Assembly (NCBI GenBank): GCA_000992695.1
Contig: LBUS01000002.1
Location: 1-64,000, forward strand
DNA: 64,000 nt
Source: Candidatus Peregrinibacteria bacterium GW2011_GWF2_38_29
GTDB lineage: Bacteria > Patescibacteriota > Gracilibacteria > UBA1369 > UBA12463
Reading direction: 5' to 3'
A model generated the notes under the pieces. That model searched no databases. It had not been told where the DNA came from and worked only from the letters and a program-made list of their open reading frames with translations. A program made the translations under genes and the position numbers. This document shows positions 31,966 to 39,827 of this stretch, one piece after another. How positions within the stretch are numbered: position 1 is the first letter of the stretch; the number at the start of each line of letters is the position of its first letter.

Positions 31966-32023
31966 TGTGTTTTTAAATCTATATATTATATCATAATTTG
32001 TTTTTTTCTGCTACCATAAGCGC

Positions 32024-32593
32024 ATGGAAATAAAATCTGCAGTATTTATTAAGGGCATAGTTGGGACTGATGATATTTTGGATGATGGAAAGCCGCAAAT
32101 TGCTTTTATCGGTCGTTCAAACGTTGGTAAGTCCAGCACAATCAATTCCTTGGTGAAGCAGGGTAATTTGGCAAGGACAAGCTCTTATCCCGGACGCACT
32201 CAAGAAATAAATTTGTTTTTGATAAATAAATCTTTTTATTTGGTGGATTTGCCCGGATATGGCTATACGAGAACTTCAAAAACAGAGCGTGCGAAGCTTC
32301 AGAAGCGCATTTATTGGTATTTGTTGGATTCGGATTATACGCAAAAAGCGGTTGTTTTGATTGTGGATGCGAACGTTGGTTTGACCGAAGATGATGCGCG
32401 AATGATTTATAGTTTGGAGGAAAAGGGAAAAAATCTCATTATTATTGCGAACAAGATTGATAAGATAAAAAAATCCGATTACGCAAAAAAGATGGAAAAG
32501 CTTCAGGAAGCGGTTGGCGAGCATAAAATTATTCCATATTCCGCTGAAAAGAAGACTGGGGTGGGGGAGCTTTTGAAGGAGATTTTGAAGTGA
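32024..32593 (+). CDS. engB: ribosome-biogenesis GTPase EngB (YsxC)
   Basis: 189 residues, normal length. G1 is GRSNVGKSST (about 31-40), G2 lies in RTQEIN, G3 is DLPGYG, G4 is NKID and G5 SAEK. It assists late assembly of the 50S subunit. TACCAT, preceded by TG one base upstream (an extended -10), ends six bases before the ATG, another leaderless arrangement. The last codons are part of a 14-bp tandem duplication that continues past the stop. Confidence 0.95.
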   Translation: MEIKSAVFIKGIVGTDDILDDGKPQIAFIGRSNVGKSSTINSLVKQGNLARTSSYPGRTQEINLFLINKSFYLVDLPGYGYTRTSKTERAKLQKRIYWYLLDSDYTQKAVVLIVDANVGLTEDDARMIYSLEEKGKNLIIIANKIDKIKKSDYAKKMEKLQEAVGEHKIIPYSAEKKTGVGELLKEILK

Positions 32594-32610
32594 GATTTTG
32601 AAGTGAGATT

Positions 32611-33096
32611 TTAGATTTGTATCATTTCATCGATCACAATACAGCCTGTGTCTGTAATTTTTGGCATAAGCATTTCCGGTGACAAATGTCTTTCCGGGGG
32701 CAGTAATTCAAGAGTTGGGCTATTTGCGCTTGTCCTTGTCATTGTTGCGAAACCTTCGCTTCCTAATTCTACGCCAAGTTTATGAAAAAGATCTGCTGTA
32801 TCAGGTGAAAAGATGTGATAATTGTGTGGTGATTCAGCCGTTGGCTCTTGTCGAGGTGTGGCTAAAATTCTTTTGAGTCTTTCTCTGACTCCCGCAAATC
32901 TTTCGCATACATCCACCACTCCACTGTTAACTCTATTGTTACCTCTTCTATCCGGATGTTTTTTGCCATCAGTGCTTGTGTATTCGTGTTTGCATAAATC
33001 GCGTATTGCTCTTGGAATATCCAAAAGTCCTCTAATTGGTTTTTCCCTTAGGCTTTCATTTATAGTTGCTTCGTGTAATCCTTCTTCGAATTTCAT
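32611..33096 (-). CDS. hypothetical protein, 161 aa
   Basis: Unrecognised. The sequence is soluble with a charged middle (KKHPDRRGNNRVNSG), an Arg-rich helix (CERFAGVRERLKRIL), a Pro-rich link and a C-terminal strand-rich part (LPPERHLSPEMLMPKITDTG). No catalytic motif is seen. It is convergent with engB and divergent from nothing near, with the purU gene further upstream on the same strand. It belongs to the lineage-specific set of the window. Confidence 0.55.
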   Translation of the reverse strand: MKFEEGLHEATINESLREKPIRGLLDIPRAIRDLCKHEYTSTDGKKHPDRRGNNRVNSGVVDVCERFAGVRERLKRILATPRQEPTAESPHNYHIFSPDTADLFHKLGVELGSEGFATMTRTSANSPTLELLPPERHLSPEMLMPKITDTGCIVIDEMIQI

Positions 33097-33158
33097 AATT
33101 TATTTATTTAAAAATAGGAGCTTATATTATTCTTTCGTTGTGTCAAATGTCAAATATT

Positions 33159-34013
33159 TTAAAAAACTATGACTTTATTTTTGTAGATGATTAATTTATC
33201 GTCTGTATATTTTTTTATTGCTTCATAAAAAACTTTTGCTTCAGTCTCTTTGCCTTGATCTTCGAATTTTCTTGCATCATATCCTTCTTTTGTGTGCGTT
33301 ACGTCTTGTTCTATGATTGGTCCTTGATCAAGTTCCGGTATAACAAAGTGGCTTGTAGCTCCAATTAACTTTACGCCTCTGTTATACGCGTCTTCATAAG
33401 GATTTGCGCCTATGAAGCATGGTAGGAATGAATGATGAATGTTTATGATTTTATTTTTATATTCGCTTACGAATTCAGGGCTTAAAATTTTCATATATCG
33501 TGCTAATCCAATGAAGTCCGGATTATATTTTTTAAGCACTTCAAGTTGTTTTTTTTCGTATCCCGGCTTCTGTGTTGATATAAAATAAAACGGAATTTTA
33601 TAGAAGTCCGCAAGTTCTTTAATGTTTTCGGAATTCGCAATAATTACCGGAATATCCACGTTTAGATCTCCTTCTTTCCAGTTGTATAGGATTTTTTCAA
33701 GACAGTGAGTTGTTTTTGAGGTAAATAATGCAAGGCGTTTTGCGCGCGTTGAACAACTTACCTTGAATTCCATATTATATTTATTTGCTATTGGTTGAAA
33801 TTCTTTTTCTATATCCGTATCACATGCGAGTTCATTTGCGCCTGCCCATTTTACGCGCATGAAAAGTTGATTATCGGTTTTTTCAACAATGTGTCTTAAT
33901 CCTACGATTTTTCCTTTTTTAAAATCTATAAAATCGGCTATTTGATGTAGTATTCCATATTTATTTGGGCACGAAATAAGCAGAATTGATCTTGCGCTTT
34001 TAGTTTTATACAT
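33159..34013 (-). CDS. purU: formyltetrahydrofolate deformylase
   Basis: I start at the ATG at 34013 (MYKTKSARSILL, 284 residues); the longer frame would read into the upstream gene. An ACT domain is N-terminal (about 8-90, LLISCPNKYGILHQIADFID). The formyltransferase-fold domain (about 95-280) has LARYMKILS, NIHHSFLPCF and ATSHFVIPELDQGPIIEQDV, giving the catalytic Asn, His and Asp. PurU hydrolyses 10-formyl-THF to THF and formate. No purine or folate gene is nearby; it is likely co-transcribed with the upstream flavoprotein gene 11 bp away. Confidence 0.9.
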   Translation of the reverse strand: MYKTKSARSILLISCPNKYGILHQIADFIDFKKGKIVGLRHIVEKTDNQLFMRVKWAGANELACDTDIEKEFQPIANKYNMEFKVSCSTRAKRLALFTSKTTHCLEKILYNWKEGDLNVDIPVIIANSENIKELADFYKIPFYFISTQKPGYEKKQLEVLKKYNPDFIGLARYMKILSPEFVSEYKNKIINIHHSFLPCFIGANPYEDAYNRGVKLIGATSHFVIPELDQGPIIEQDVTHTKEGYDARKFEDQGKETEAKVFYEAIKKYTDDKLIIYKNKVIVF

Positions 34014-34024
34014 ATTGTGTTTGT

Positions 34025-35254
34025 TTAGTCTTTTGCGATTGATTCTCCCGCAAGCAATCCGGTTGCCCATGCGGCCTGTAGGTTAAAGCCGCCGGTAAAA
34101 CCGTCAATATCCAAAACTTCGCCGCCAAAAAAGAGTCTGGGGCAGATTTTGGATTGCATTGTTTTTGGGTCGACTTCGGATAAATCAACTCCTCCGGCTG
34201 TGACAAATTCTTCACCGGAAATGCGTGCGATTATATTGAGTGGTAAATTTTTGATTGTTTTTGCGACTTCGTGCATTTCGTTTTTTGTAAGCTCGGAAAT
34301 GCGTTTTTCAGGATTTATTTTTGTGATTTTGCCGACTATTTCTGTGAGTTTTTGTGCGAGCGTTCCGATTTTTATATTTTTAAAGGCTTTTCTTGGATTT
34401 GCTTGAATTTCCGTGCGGATTGTCTTTATTAAATCTTCATGCAAGATATTTGGGAATAAATCTATCGAAATTGAAAGTGGCGATGATTCGCTGAATTTTT
34501 CATATGCGATTAAGCTTGAAATTGCAAAAACCGCGGGGCCGCTGATTCCTTTATGCGTAAACAAAAATGGGCCGCGAAAGGTGTGTTTGCCGGCTGTGAT
34601 TTCCGCATCATTAAAAGAGATTCCGGAAACGTCCCTTGTCCAATCTTCTTTTGTTGCGAGTGCGCTTAAGCCTGGTGCGAGTTCTGTGATTTTGTGTCCG
34701 AGTGATTGTGCAAATTCGTATCCGTCTCCAACTGATCCGGTTTCCGCGTATGCTTTGCCTCCTGTTGTGATTATTACCGCATCAAAGGTTTGATTTTGTC
34801 TTTTTGCAAATTGAACAAGGAATTTATCGTCTTTTTTGGAAATTTTGAAAACGGTTTGATTTTTTAAAGTGTGAATATTCTTATTTTCTAGAAATATTTT
34901 TTCAAAGGCTTTTACTATGTCTATGCCGTTTTCGGAGCAGGGGAATACGCGTAAATCTTTTTCTTCTTTTAATGGAACGCCATGAGCTTCAAAAAATTCG
35001 CGTACGCGTTCCGGTGGAAAGTTATACATCGCATGTTTTAAGAATCTTGATCCGCGTGGATATCTCTTTAGAATTTCCGGAATATCATTTAATCCGGTTG
35101 TGACATTGCATCTTCCGCCGCCTGTTAAAGCCACTTTTTTGCCAAAAATCGTGTTGCGATCGATAATGTATGCGTCAATATCTTTGTGTGATTCGGCTAT
35201 AGTTGCAGCTGCTATCATGCCTGCCGCGCCTGCGCCAATGATTGCGATTTCCAT
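34025..35254 (-). CDS. HI0933/BaiN-type flavoprotein
   Basis: 409 residues. The N-terminal FAD dinucleotide motif is IAIIGAGAAGMIAAATIA (residues 3-20), followed by GKKVALTGGGRCNVT, the HI0933 family signature. VITTGGKAYAETGSVGDGY (about 164-182) and the C-terminal GEVLDIDGFTGGFNLQAAWATG complete the fold. Members are annotated as NAD(P)/FAD-dependent oxidoreductases or aminoacetone oxidase-like; the natural substrate is generally unknown. It lies between the kinase-deaminase fusion and purU in a minus-strand run. Confidence 0.9.
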   Translation of the reverse strand: MEIAIIGAGAAGMIAAATIAESHKDIDAYIIDRNTIFGKKVALTGGGRCNVTTGLNDIPEILKRYPRGSRFLKHAMYNFPPERVREFFEAHGVPLKEEKDLRVFPCSENGIDIVKAFEKIFLENKNIHTLKNQTVFKISKKDDKFLVQFAKRQNQTFDAVIITTGGKAYAETGSVGDGYEFAQSLGHKITELAPGLSALATKEDWTRDVSGISFNDAEITAGKHTFRGPFLFTHKGISGPAVFAISSLIAYEKFSESSPLSISIDLFPNILHEDLIKTIRTEIQANPRKAFKNIKIGTLAQKLTEIVGKITKINPEKRISELTKNEMHEVAKTIKNLPLNIIARISGEEFVTAGGVDLSEVDPKTMQSKICPRLFFGGEVLDIDGFTGGFNLQAAWATGLLAGESIAKD

Positions 35255-35259
35255 ATTAA

Positions 35260-36297
35260 TTATGCTTTTTTAAAATCATGCTCCGGGAATCTTCGACCTT
35301 CATATCTTTCAAGTTTTAAAACTTTTTGTTGGCCGAGGATTTCTTTTGCTAAGGGGTCATTATACTCGCTATCGAAAACAACGCGAGTCAGTCCTGCGTT
35401 TATAATCATTTTAGTACAAATGACACATGGAGATGCGTTGCAGTAAAGCGTTCCGTTTTCGATCGAGATTCCGAATTTTGAAGCTTGTGTGATTGCATTT
35501 TGTTCCGCGTGTGTTCCGCGACAAAGTTCATGGCGCTGTCCGGATGGAATTCCAAGTTTTTCCCTTAAGCATCCGCCTTGTTCCGCGCAATGAAGAATTC
35601 CGCGTGGAGCGCCGTTATATCCTGCTGTGAGCTGTTGTTTGTCTTTTGCGATTATCGCGCCGACGTGTCTTCTTAAGCATGTTGATCTTTTTGACCAAAC
35701 ATACGCGAGTTCCATGAAGATTTCATCAAACGTTGGGCGTTCGCCTTTTAATAATCCGAAGAAGTGATTTAATTTTTGTTCGAGTTCTTCCATCGTGCCT
35801 TCGTTTCGAATTATAAAGTTTGTCATATCCAAGCATTTTGAAATCTGTTGGCCGGATGCGTTTTCACCTTCGCCAAATTCACGAGCAAGATTCTTTTCAA
35901 TTTCCGCGCGTGTCACGTGTTTTTCGCCTGTGCGGGCGCGGGAAATAATTCTTTTAATTATCGTTTCTTTTGATGCAAAGACGCCTATTAAGTGAAAATC
36001 TTTAAGCTTGCGTAGCTCTTCAACTTCTTTTGGATTTCGAATTCCATCGATAACAAAGTCTCCTTTTGATTTTGAGATTTTTGAATATATAAGTTTGCCA
36101 AGGACGCCCGGTCCGTGTTTTTCACGCAAACCGTTTCCAACTGCCATTAAATTTTCACGAGTTTCAGGTTTTTTGCGTTTTTTGGCTTCCGCTCGAACTG
36201 CGTCTGAAAGTGAAATATATTTAAAACCGCGTTTCTTGAGCATATTTGCAAGTTCGCCTTTGCCGCATCCCATGTAGCCTGTTAATCCGATATACAT
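35260..36297 (-). CDS. P-loop kinase-like domain fused to dCMP deaminase
   Basis: I start at the ATG at 36297 (MYIGLTGYMGCGKGELA, 345 residues). The N-terminal part (about 1-185) is a nucleotide/CoA kinase-like P-loop domain: GYMGCGKGE as Walker A, FVIDGIRNPKEVEEL as the acid strand, and a RIISRARTGEKHV-like LID. The C-terminal part (about 190-340) is a zinc dCMP deaminase with HAEQNAI and PCVICTKMI as zinc ligands and catalytic Glu, and an extra CAEQGGCLR cysteine loop typical of dCMP deaminases. It makes dUMP for thymidylate synthesis. The kinase half may sense or bind nucleotides. Confidence 0.88.
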   Translation of the reverse strand: MYIGLTGYMGCGKGELANMLKKRGFKYISLSDAVRAEAKKRKKPETRENLMAVGNGLREKHGPGVLGKLIYSKISKSKGDFVIDGIRNPKEVEELRKLKDFHLIGVFASKETIIKRIISRARTGEKHVTRAEIEKNLAREFGEGENASGQQISKCLDMTNFIIRNEGTMEELEQKLNHFFGLLKGERPTFDEIFMELAYVWSKRSTCLRRHVGAIIAKDKQQLTAGYNGAPRGILHCAEQGGCLREKLGIPSGQRHELCRGTHAEQNAITQASKFGISIENGTLYCNASPCVICTKMIINAGLTRVVFDSEYNDPLAKEILGQQKVLKLERYEGRRFPEHDFKKA

Positions 36298-36376
36298 AAT
36301 AAAAAAAAGAATAAAATACGAGGGCATTTTATTCTTTTAATTTACAATTTACAATATTTCAATTTACAATAATTCT

Positions 36377-36598
36377 CTATTGCATGAGGTGAAATAAGCT
36401 GACCTTAACCAAGCCGATTTGTGGCGTTAAAAGAGAGTGTACCATTGATCCGATGAATGCGGCTGCAAAAAGAAGTCCGAATACTTTTCCGCGTGCTTTT
36501 GTTTTTTGGCTCACGTGTTTTGAGTAATTCCACATTTGTTTAAGTCCTTGGAATTGACCTCTTCCCGGTTCTCTGCTGTGTTTGTAGAGTGAGCGCAT
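36377..36598 (-). CDS. small membrane protein, 73 aa
   Basis: 73 residues. A basic N-terminal half (SREPGRGQFQGLKQMWNYSK) is followed by one hydrophobic helix (about 42-62, KVFGLLFAAAFIGSMVHSLL). No family recognised. It stands alone between the divergent aminotransferase gene and the deaminase fusion; the A/T-rich upstream region has several TATAAT-like sites. Likely a real small gene because the basic region and single helix are coherent, but it could be a chance frame. Confidence 0.5.
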   Translation of the reverse strand: MRSLYKHSREPGRGQFQGLKQMWNYSKHVSQKTKARGKVFGLLFAAAFIGSMVHSLLTPQIGLVKVSLFHLMQ

Positions 36599-36731
36599 GT
36601 TTATGTATTTTTATTTTGTACTGTCTATATAATAACATAAAATGTATATTAAGTCAAATAAACATTAAGCTTAAAAAATTGATTTGTTCTTTGTGTAATG
36701 TATTATGAAACCTTATAAAAATTAAAAAAAT

Positions 36732-38651
36732 ATGGAGTATCGTATAGGTGATGACATTGAGACTTTGCGACCGGATCTTTTATCTGCGATGAAAGGGTTT
36801 GTTGCTTATGTTGAAGGCGTCACTGGAATGCCAATAGGCGAGAGGTATTTTGATAAAATTGTTAAGAATTTTGCTGATAAGATTATGCATGCTTATTCTG
36901 AAGTTGGTGGTGATGATGATCGCGATGGTGATTTTTTTGGACTATCCAGTTTTTTGGAATTGCCCGTTTCCGGTCAGATAGCTACTGTTTTATCTGATTT
37001 TTCTTTGCCTAATGATGAGGCTTCTTGTGAAACCGAAAAGGATGCGGCTTATATGATAAGAAGATATATAGAGAGCTTGCTTGGGGATTTTGTTTCTGGT
37101 CCGAAAGTTGTTGCGACTAATGACTCTCGCGGTGTTAAATATGCTGTTCGTGGGCCGATTGAAGTTGAGATTGGAAAGCAAGATGGAAGTTGGCGCCAAG
37201 AGCTTTTTGATGATTTGGTGCAACATGGAGTTGATAATCCAACTCAAATTGTTCAAGAATTTGATAAATTAAAAGTTAAAGGATTTAATTATCAACATGC
37301 ATTTTTGATTAAATATTTAGGTGAACACAGGGCGCTTGAGATGATGAACAAATATCCGATTCGAGCGAATATTGGGAACAGTTATCCATTTGTTGAGCCT
37401 CCAAAAGAGGTTGTCGGTTATATGGCGGAGCATCTTATAAAGCAGAACTTGAGATTTTCGGGTCTTGTTGATGGTGTTAAGTCTTTATGCGAAGGACTGG
37501 GAATCGATAAAGGTTTAACGCAAAGAGTCGTTTGTGTTGCGGAACGTATTGTTGAGGCTGTTGGTGGCTATGATAAGGCGGAATTAGTTCTTGATGAACT
37601 TCTTCCTTATTCGCCTGTTTATGGAATAAAAGGTTTGGTTGAAAAAATTCTTACAGGAATGGATGAAAGAGGGCTTATGGTTGAAGGTGAAAATAAAAAT
37701 GATTTTATTAGACGTCTTTTGCTTGGGAATGGGTCTTCTGAATTAATAAGAATTATTTTTGATGTTTTGACTGAAAAGAGTGATGAAGTCGTATATTTTG
37801 GCGATGCGCAGTATTCGCTTTATGGGGCGGAGGCGAGTAGGAGGGGAGTCACAGAAAGGCGTATTCCGGTTAAAGATAACGATGTTTCGCCTGATGTTAT
37901 TGCTGAAAGTTTAAATCCAAGAACGAGATTGCTTGTTATAAATTCTCCAAATAATCCGACCGGTGCGTATTATGATGTGAATATTATTGATTCAATTGAA
38001 GAAGCAATTCAGCGTAGCGGTAATAGGCAAATCGTTATTGTTTTTGATGAAGCTTATAGACGTATGGTTTATGAAAAAGCTCATGTTGATATTGCTCAGT
38101 ATGTGAATCAGAAATATCCAAATCAAATTTTTGTTACATGTTCGAGTGCTTCAAAAGAAGCGAGCTTGCTTGGACTTCGTGGATCTTTTGCTTATTTTGG
38201 CGGACCAATGCAAAATATGGAATTTTTGGATCAGATTTATGTAGCCAGAGCGACAGGGCTTTGCGCAAATACAATTGGTCAACTTGGGCTTATGGCCGCC
38301 ATGGCAACCGGTAAGATCGTTGATATTGAAAAACTTAAGCATAGAGCTGAGGTTTTGGTTAAAAATTTAAAAACAGTTCCAGGTTTGGAAAATGTTTCCA
38401 TGCCTGATGGTGGACTTTATGTTTTTGCGGATGTTGCGAAGCTTAAAAAAGCGGTTGGTATAAGATCAAGCTCTGAGCTTGCTGAAAGATTGGCTATGGA
38501 TATCCATGTTTCACTTGTTCCCGGAGATGGTTTTGGTGAAACCGTTGGTAATAATGACCGCGTTAGATTTGTAACTTTCTTGCCTGATTCTACAAATCTT
38601 GAGATCGCGAGAAGGCTAAAAAATTGGGTTATTCATAATAGAGTGAAATAA
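36732..38651 (+). CDS. class I/II PLP aminotransferase with long N-terminal domain
   Basis: 639 residues. The C-terminal 430 residues are a fold-type-I aminotransferase: NSPNNPTGAYYD (about 400-410), VFDEAYRRMVY for the PLP-pyridine Asp, and CSSASKEASLLGLRGSFAYF with the Schiff-base lysine near residue 474. The glycine-rich phosphate loop is GNGSSELIRIIF. The N-terminal 200 residues match no usual aminotransferase part; they are acidic, with FLELPVSGQIATVLSDFSLP and a helix-rich end. The protein is about 240 residues longer than normal. Substrate unknown; histidinol-phosphate- or aspartate-type enzymes are possible. Confidence 0.82.
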   Translation: MEYRIGDDIETLRPDLLSAMKGFVAYVEGVTGMPIGERYFDKIVKNFADKIMHAYSEVGGDDDRDGDFFGLSSFLELPVSGQIATVLSDFSLPNDEASCETEKDAAYMIRRYIESLLGDFVSGPKVVATNDSRGVKYAVRGPIEVEIGKQDGSWRQELFDDLVQHGVDNPTQIVQEFDKLKVKGFNYQHAFLIKYLGEHRALEMMNKYPIRANIGNSYPFVEPPKEVVGYMAEHLIKQNLRFSGLVDGVKSLCEGLGIDKGLTQRVVCVAERIVEAVGGYDKAELVLDELLPYSPVYGIKGLVEKILTGMDERGLMVEGENKNDFIRRLLLGNGSSELIRIIFDVLTEKSDEVVYFGDAQYSLYGAEASRRGVTERRIPVKDNDVSPDVIAESLNPRTRLLVINSPNNPTGAYYDVNIIDSIEEAIQRSGNRQIVIVFDEAYRRMVYEKAHVDIAQYVNQKYPNQIFVTCSSASKEASLLGLRGSFAYFGGPMQNMEFLDQIYVARATGLCANTIGQLGLMAAMATGKIVDIEKLKHRAEVLVKNLKTVPGLENVSMPDGGLYVFADVAKLKKAVGIRSSSELAERLAMDIHVSLVPGDGFGETVGNNDRVRFVTFLPDSTNLEIARRLKNWVIHNRVK

Positions 38652-38708
38652 AATGACCTGTACACCGTTATATAATATTGGTACAATTTTTTTAGATTAT
38701 TTTTATTC

Positions 38709-39827
38709 ATGGAAAAAACCCCTTTTAATAAACAGTCTTTGCAATTAAAGAATATTCCCGGAATTTTTCTTATTCTTTGTCTTGCGGGGGTTACATATTT
38801 TTTATATCAAGTGATTTCGCCATTTCTTCCGGTCGTGATCGTTGCGGCTGTTTTGACTGCGGCGTTTCATCCTTTTTATAAAATTTTCGTTAAGCTATTT
38901 CGCGGTAGGAAGTCGATCGCATCGATCGTTATGTGTTTGCTTATGATTGTTGTGATTATCGTGCCATTGATTGTGTTTATTATGTATTTGGCGAATGAGG
39001 CTTTGAGTGCTTATGCATTGCTTGAGCAAAAAATGCAGTCCGGCGCTATTGATTCTTATTTTAGCAGTACGAGCAAAGGTGGGCTTTTGTATGATATTAA
39101 AGCGCGTCTGGCTCCGATTATGAAGATCGAGCCTACATATATGAAGTCCGCGATTACCGATGTTGCGAAAAATATAAGTAATTTCTTGGTTGATAAGAGT
39201 GCTGAATTGTTAAAAAATGCGACTACTATGCTGATTGGTTTTATCTTTACTCTTTTTACGATGTATTTCTTTTTCAAAGATGGAGAAGTTTTGATACAAA
39301 AAGCCGTTCATCTTCTTCCTTTGCCAAATAAATATGAGAAAATTTTGTTGAGCAAATTATCACAAACAACACGTTCCATATTTCAAGGAATTTTTGCAAC
39401 CGCTATTGCGCAAGGTTTTATGGCCGGGATTGGTTTTTGGATTGCCGGAGTTCCAAATGCGGCTCTTTGGGGCACGCTTGCGGGTTTCTTTTCCATGTTG
39501 CCATACATTGGAACCGCAACAATATGGTTGCCTGCATCTATCGTTCTTTTGACTTCCGGACACGTTTCTTCCGGTGTTTTCTTGATACTTTGGGGATTAT
39601 TTATAGTTTCAACCGTTGATAATGTTGTTAAAGCGTTCGTTATTGGCGGTGGTATGAAAACTTATCCACTTTTTGTTTTCTTTGTCGTATTTGGTGGATT
39701 TTTAGCTTTCGGCTTTCCCGGCATCTTGTATGGTCCTTTGGTTTTGACCGTCTTCTTGTCTTTGCTTGATATTTATAAGATGGAATATGCGAAAGTCCTT
39801 GATGGAATGAGCGACGAAAAGAAGTAG
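38709..39827 (+). CDS. AI-2E family (PerM-like) membrane transporter
   Basis: 372 residues with about eight membrane helices. The typical start FLVISPFLPVVIVAAVLTAA-like segment is at about 33-60. The long periplasmic helix region (about 110-165) is followed by the paired helices LIGFIFTLFTMYFFFKDGE and a C-terminal half with FLAFGFPGILYGPLVLTVFL. AI-2E proteins export small signals or act as Na+/H+ antiporters in some bacteria. Its last 126 bp overlap the convergent lamin-tail gene. Confidence 0.9.
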   Translation: MEKTPFNKQSLQLKNIPGIFLILCLAGVTYFLYQVISPFLPVVIVAAVLTAAFHPFYKIFVKLFRGRKSIASIVMCLLMIVVIIVPLIVFIMYLANEALSAYALLEQKMQSGAIDSYFSSTSKGGLLYDIKARLAPIMKIEPTYMKSAITDVAKNISNFLVDKSAELLKNATTMLIGFIFTLFTMYFFFKDGEVLIQKAVHLLPLPNKYEKILLSKLSQTTRSIFQGIFATAIAQGFMAGIGFWIAGVPNAALWGTLAGFFSMLPYIGTATIWLPASIVLLTSGHVSSGVFLILWGLFIVSTVDNVVKAFVIGGGMKTYPLFVFFVVFGGFLAFGFPGILYGPLVLTVFLSLLDIYKMEYAKVLDGMSDEKK

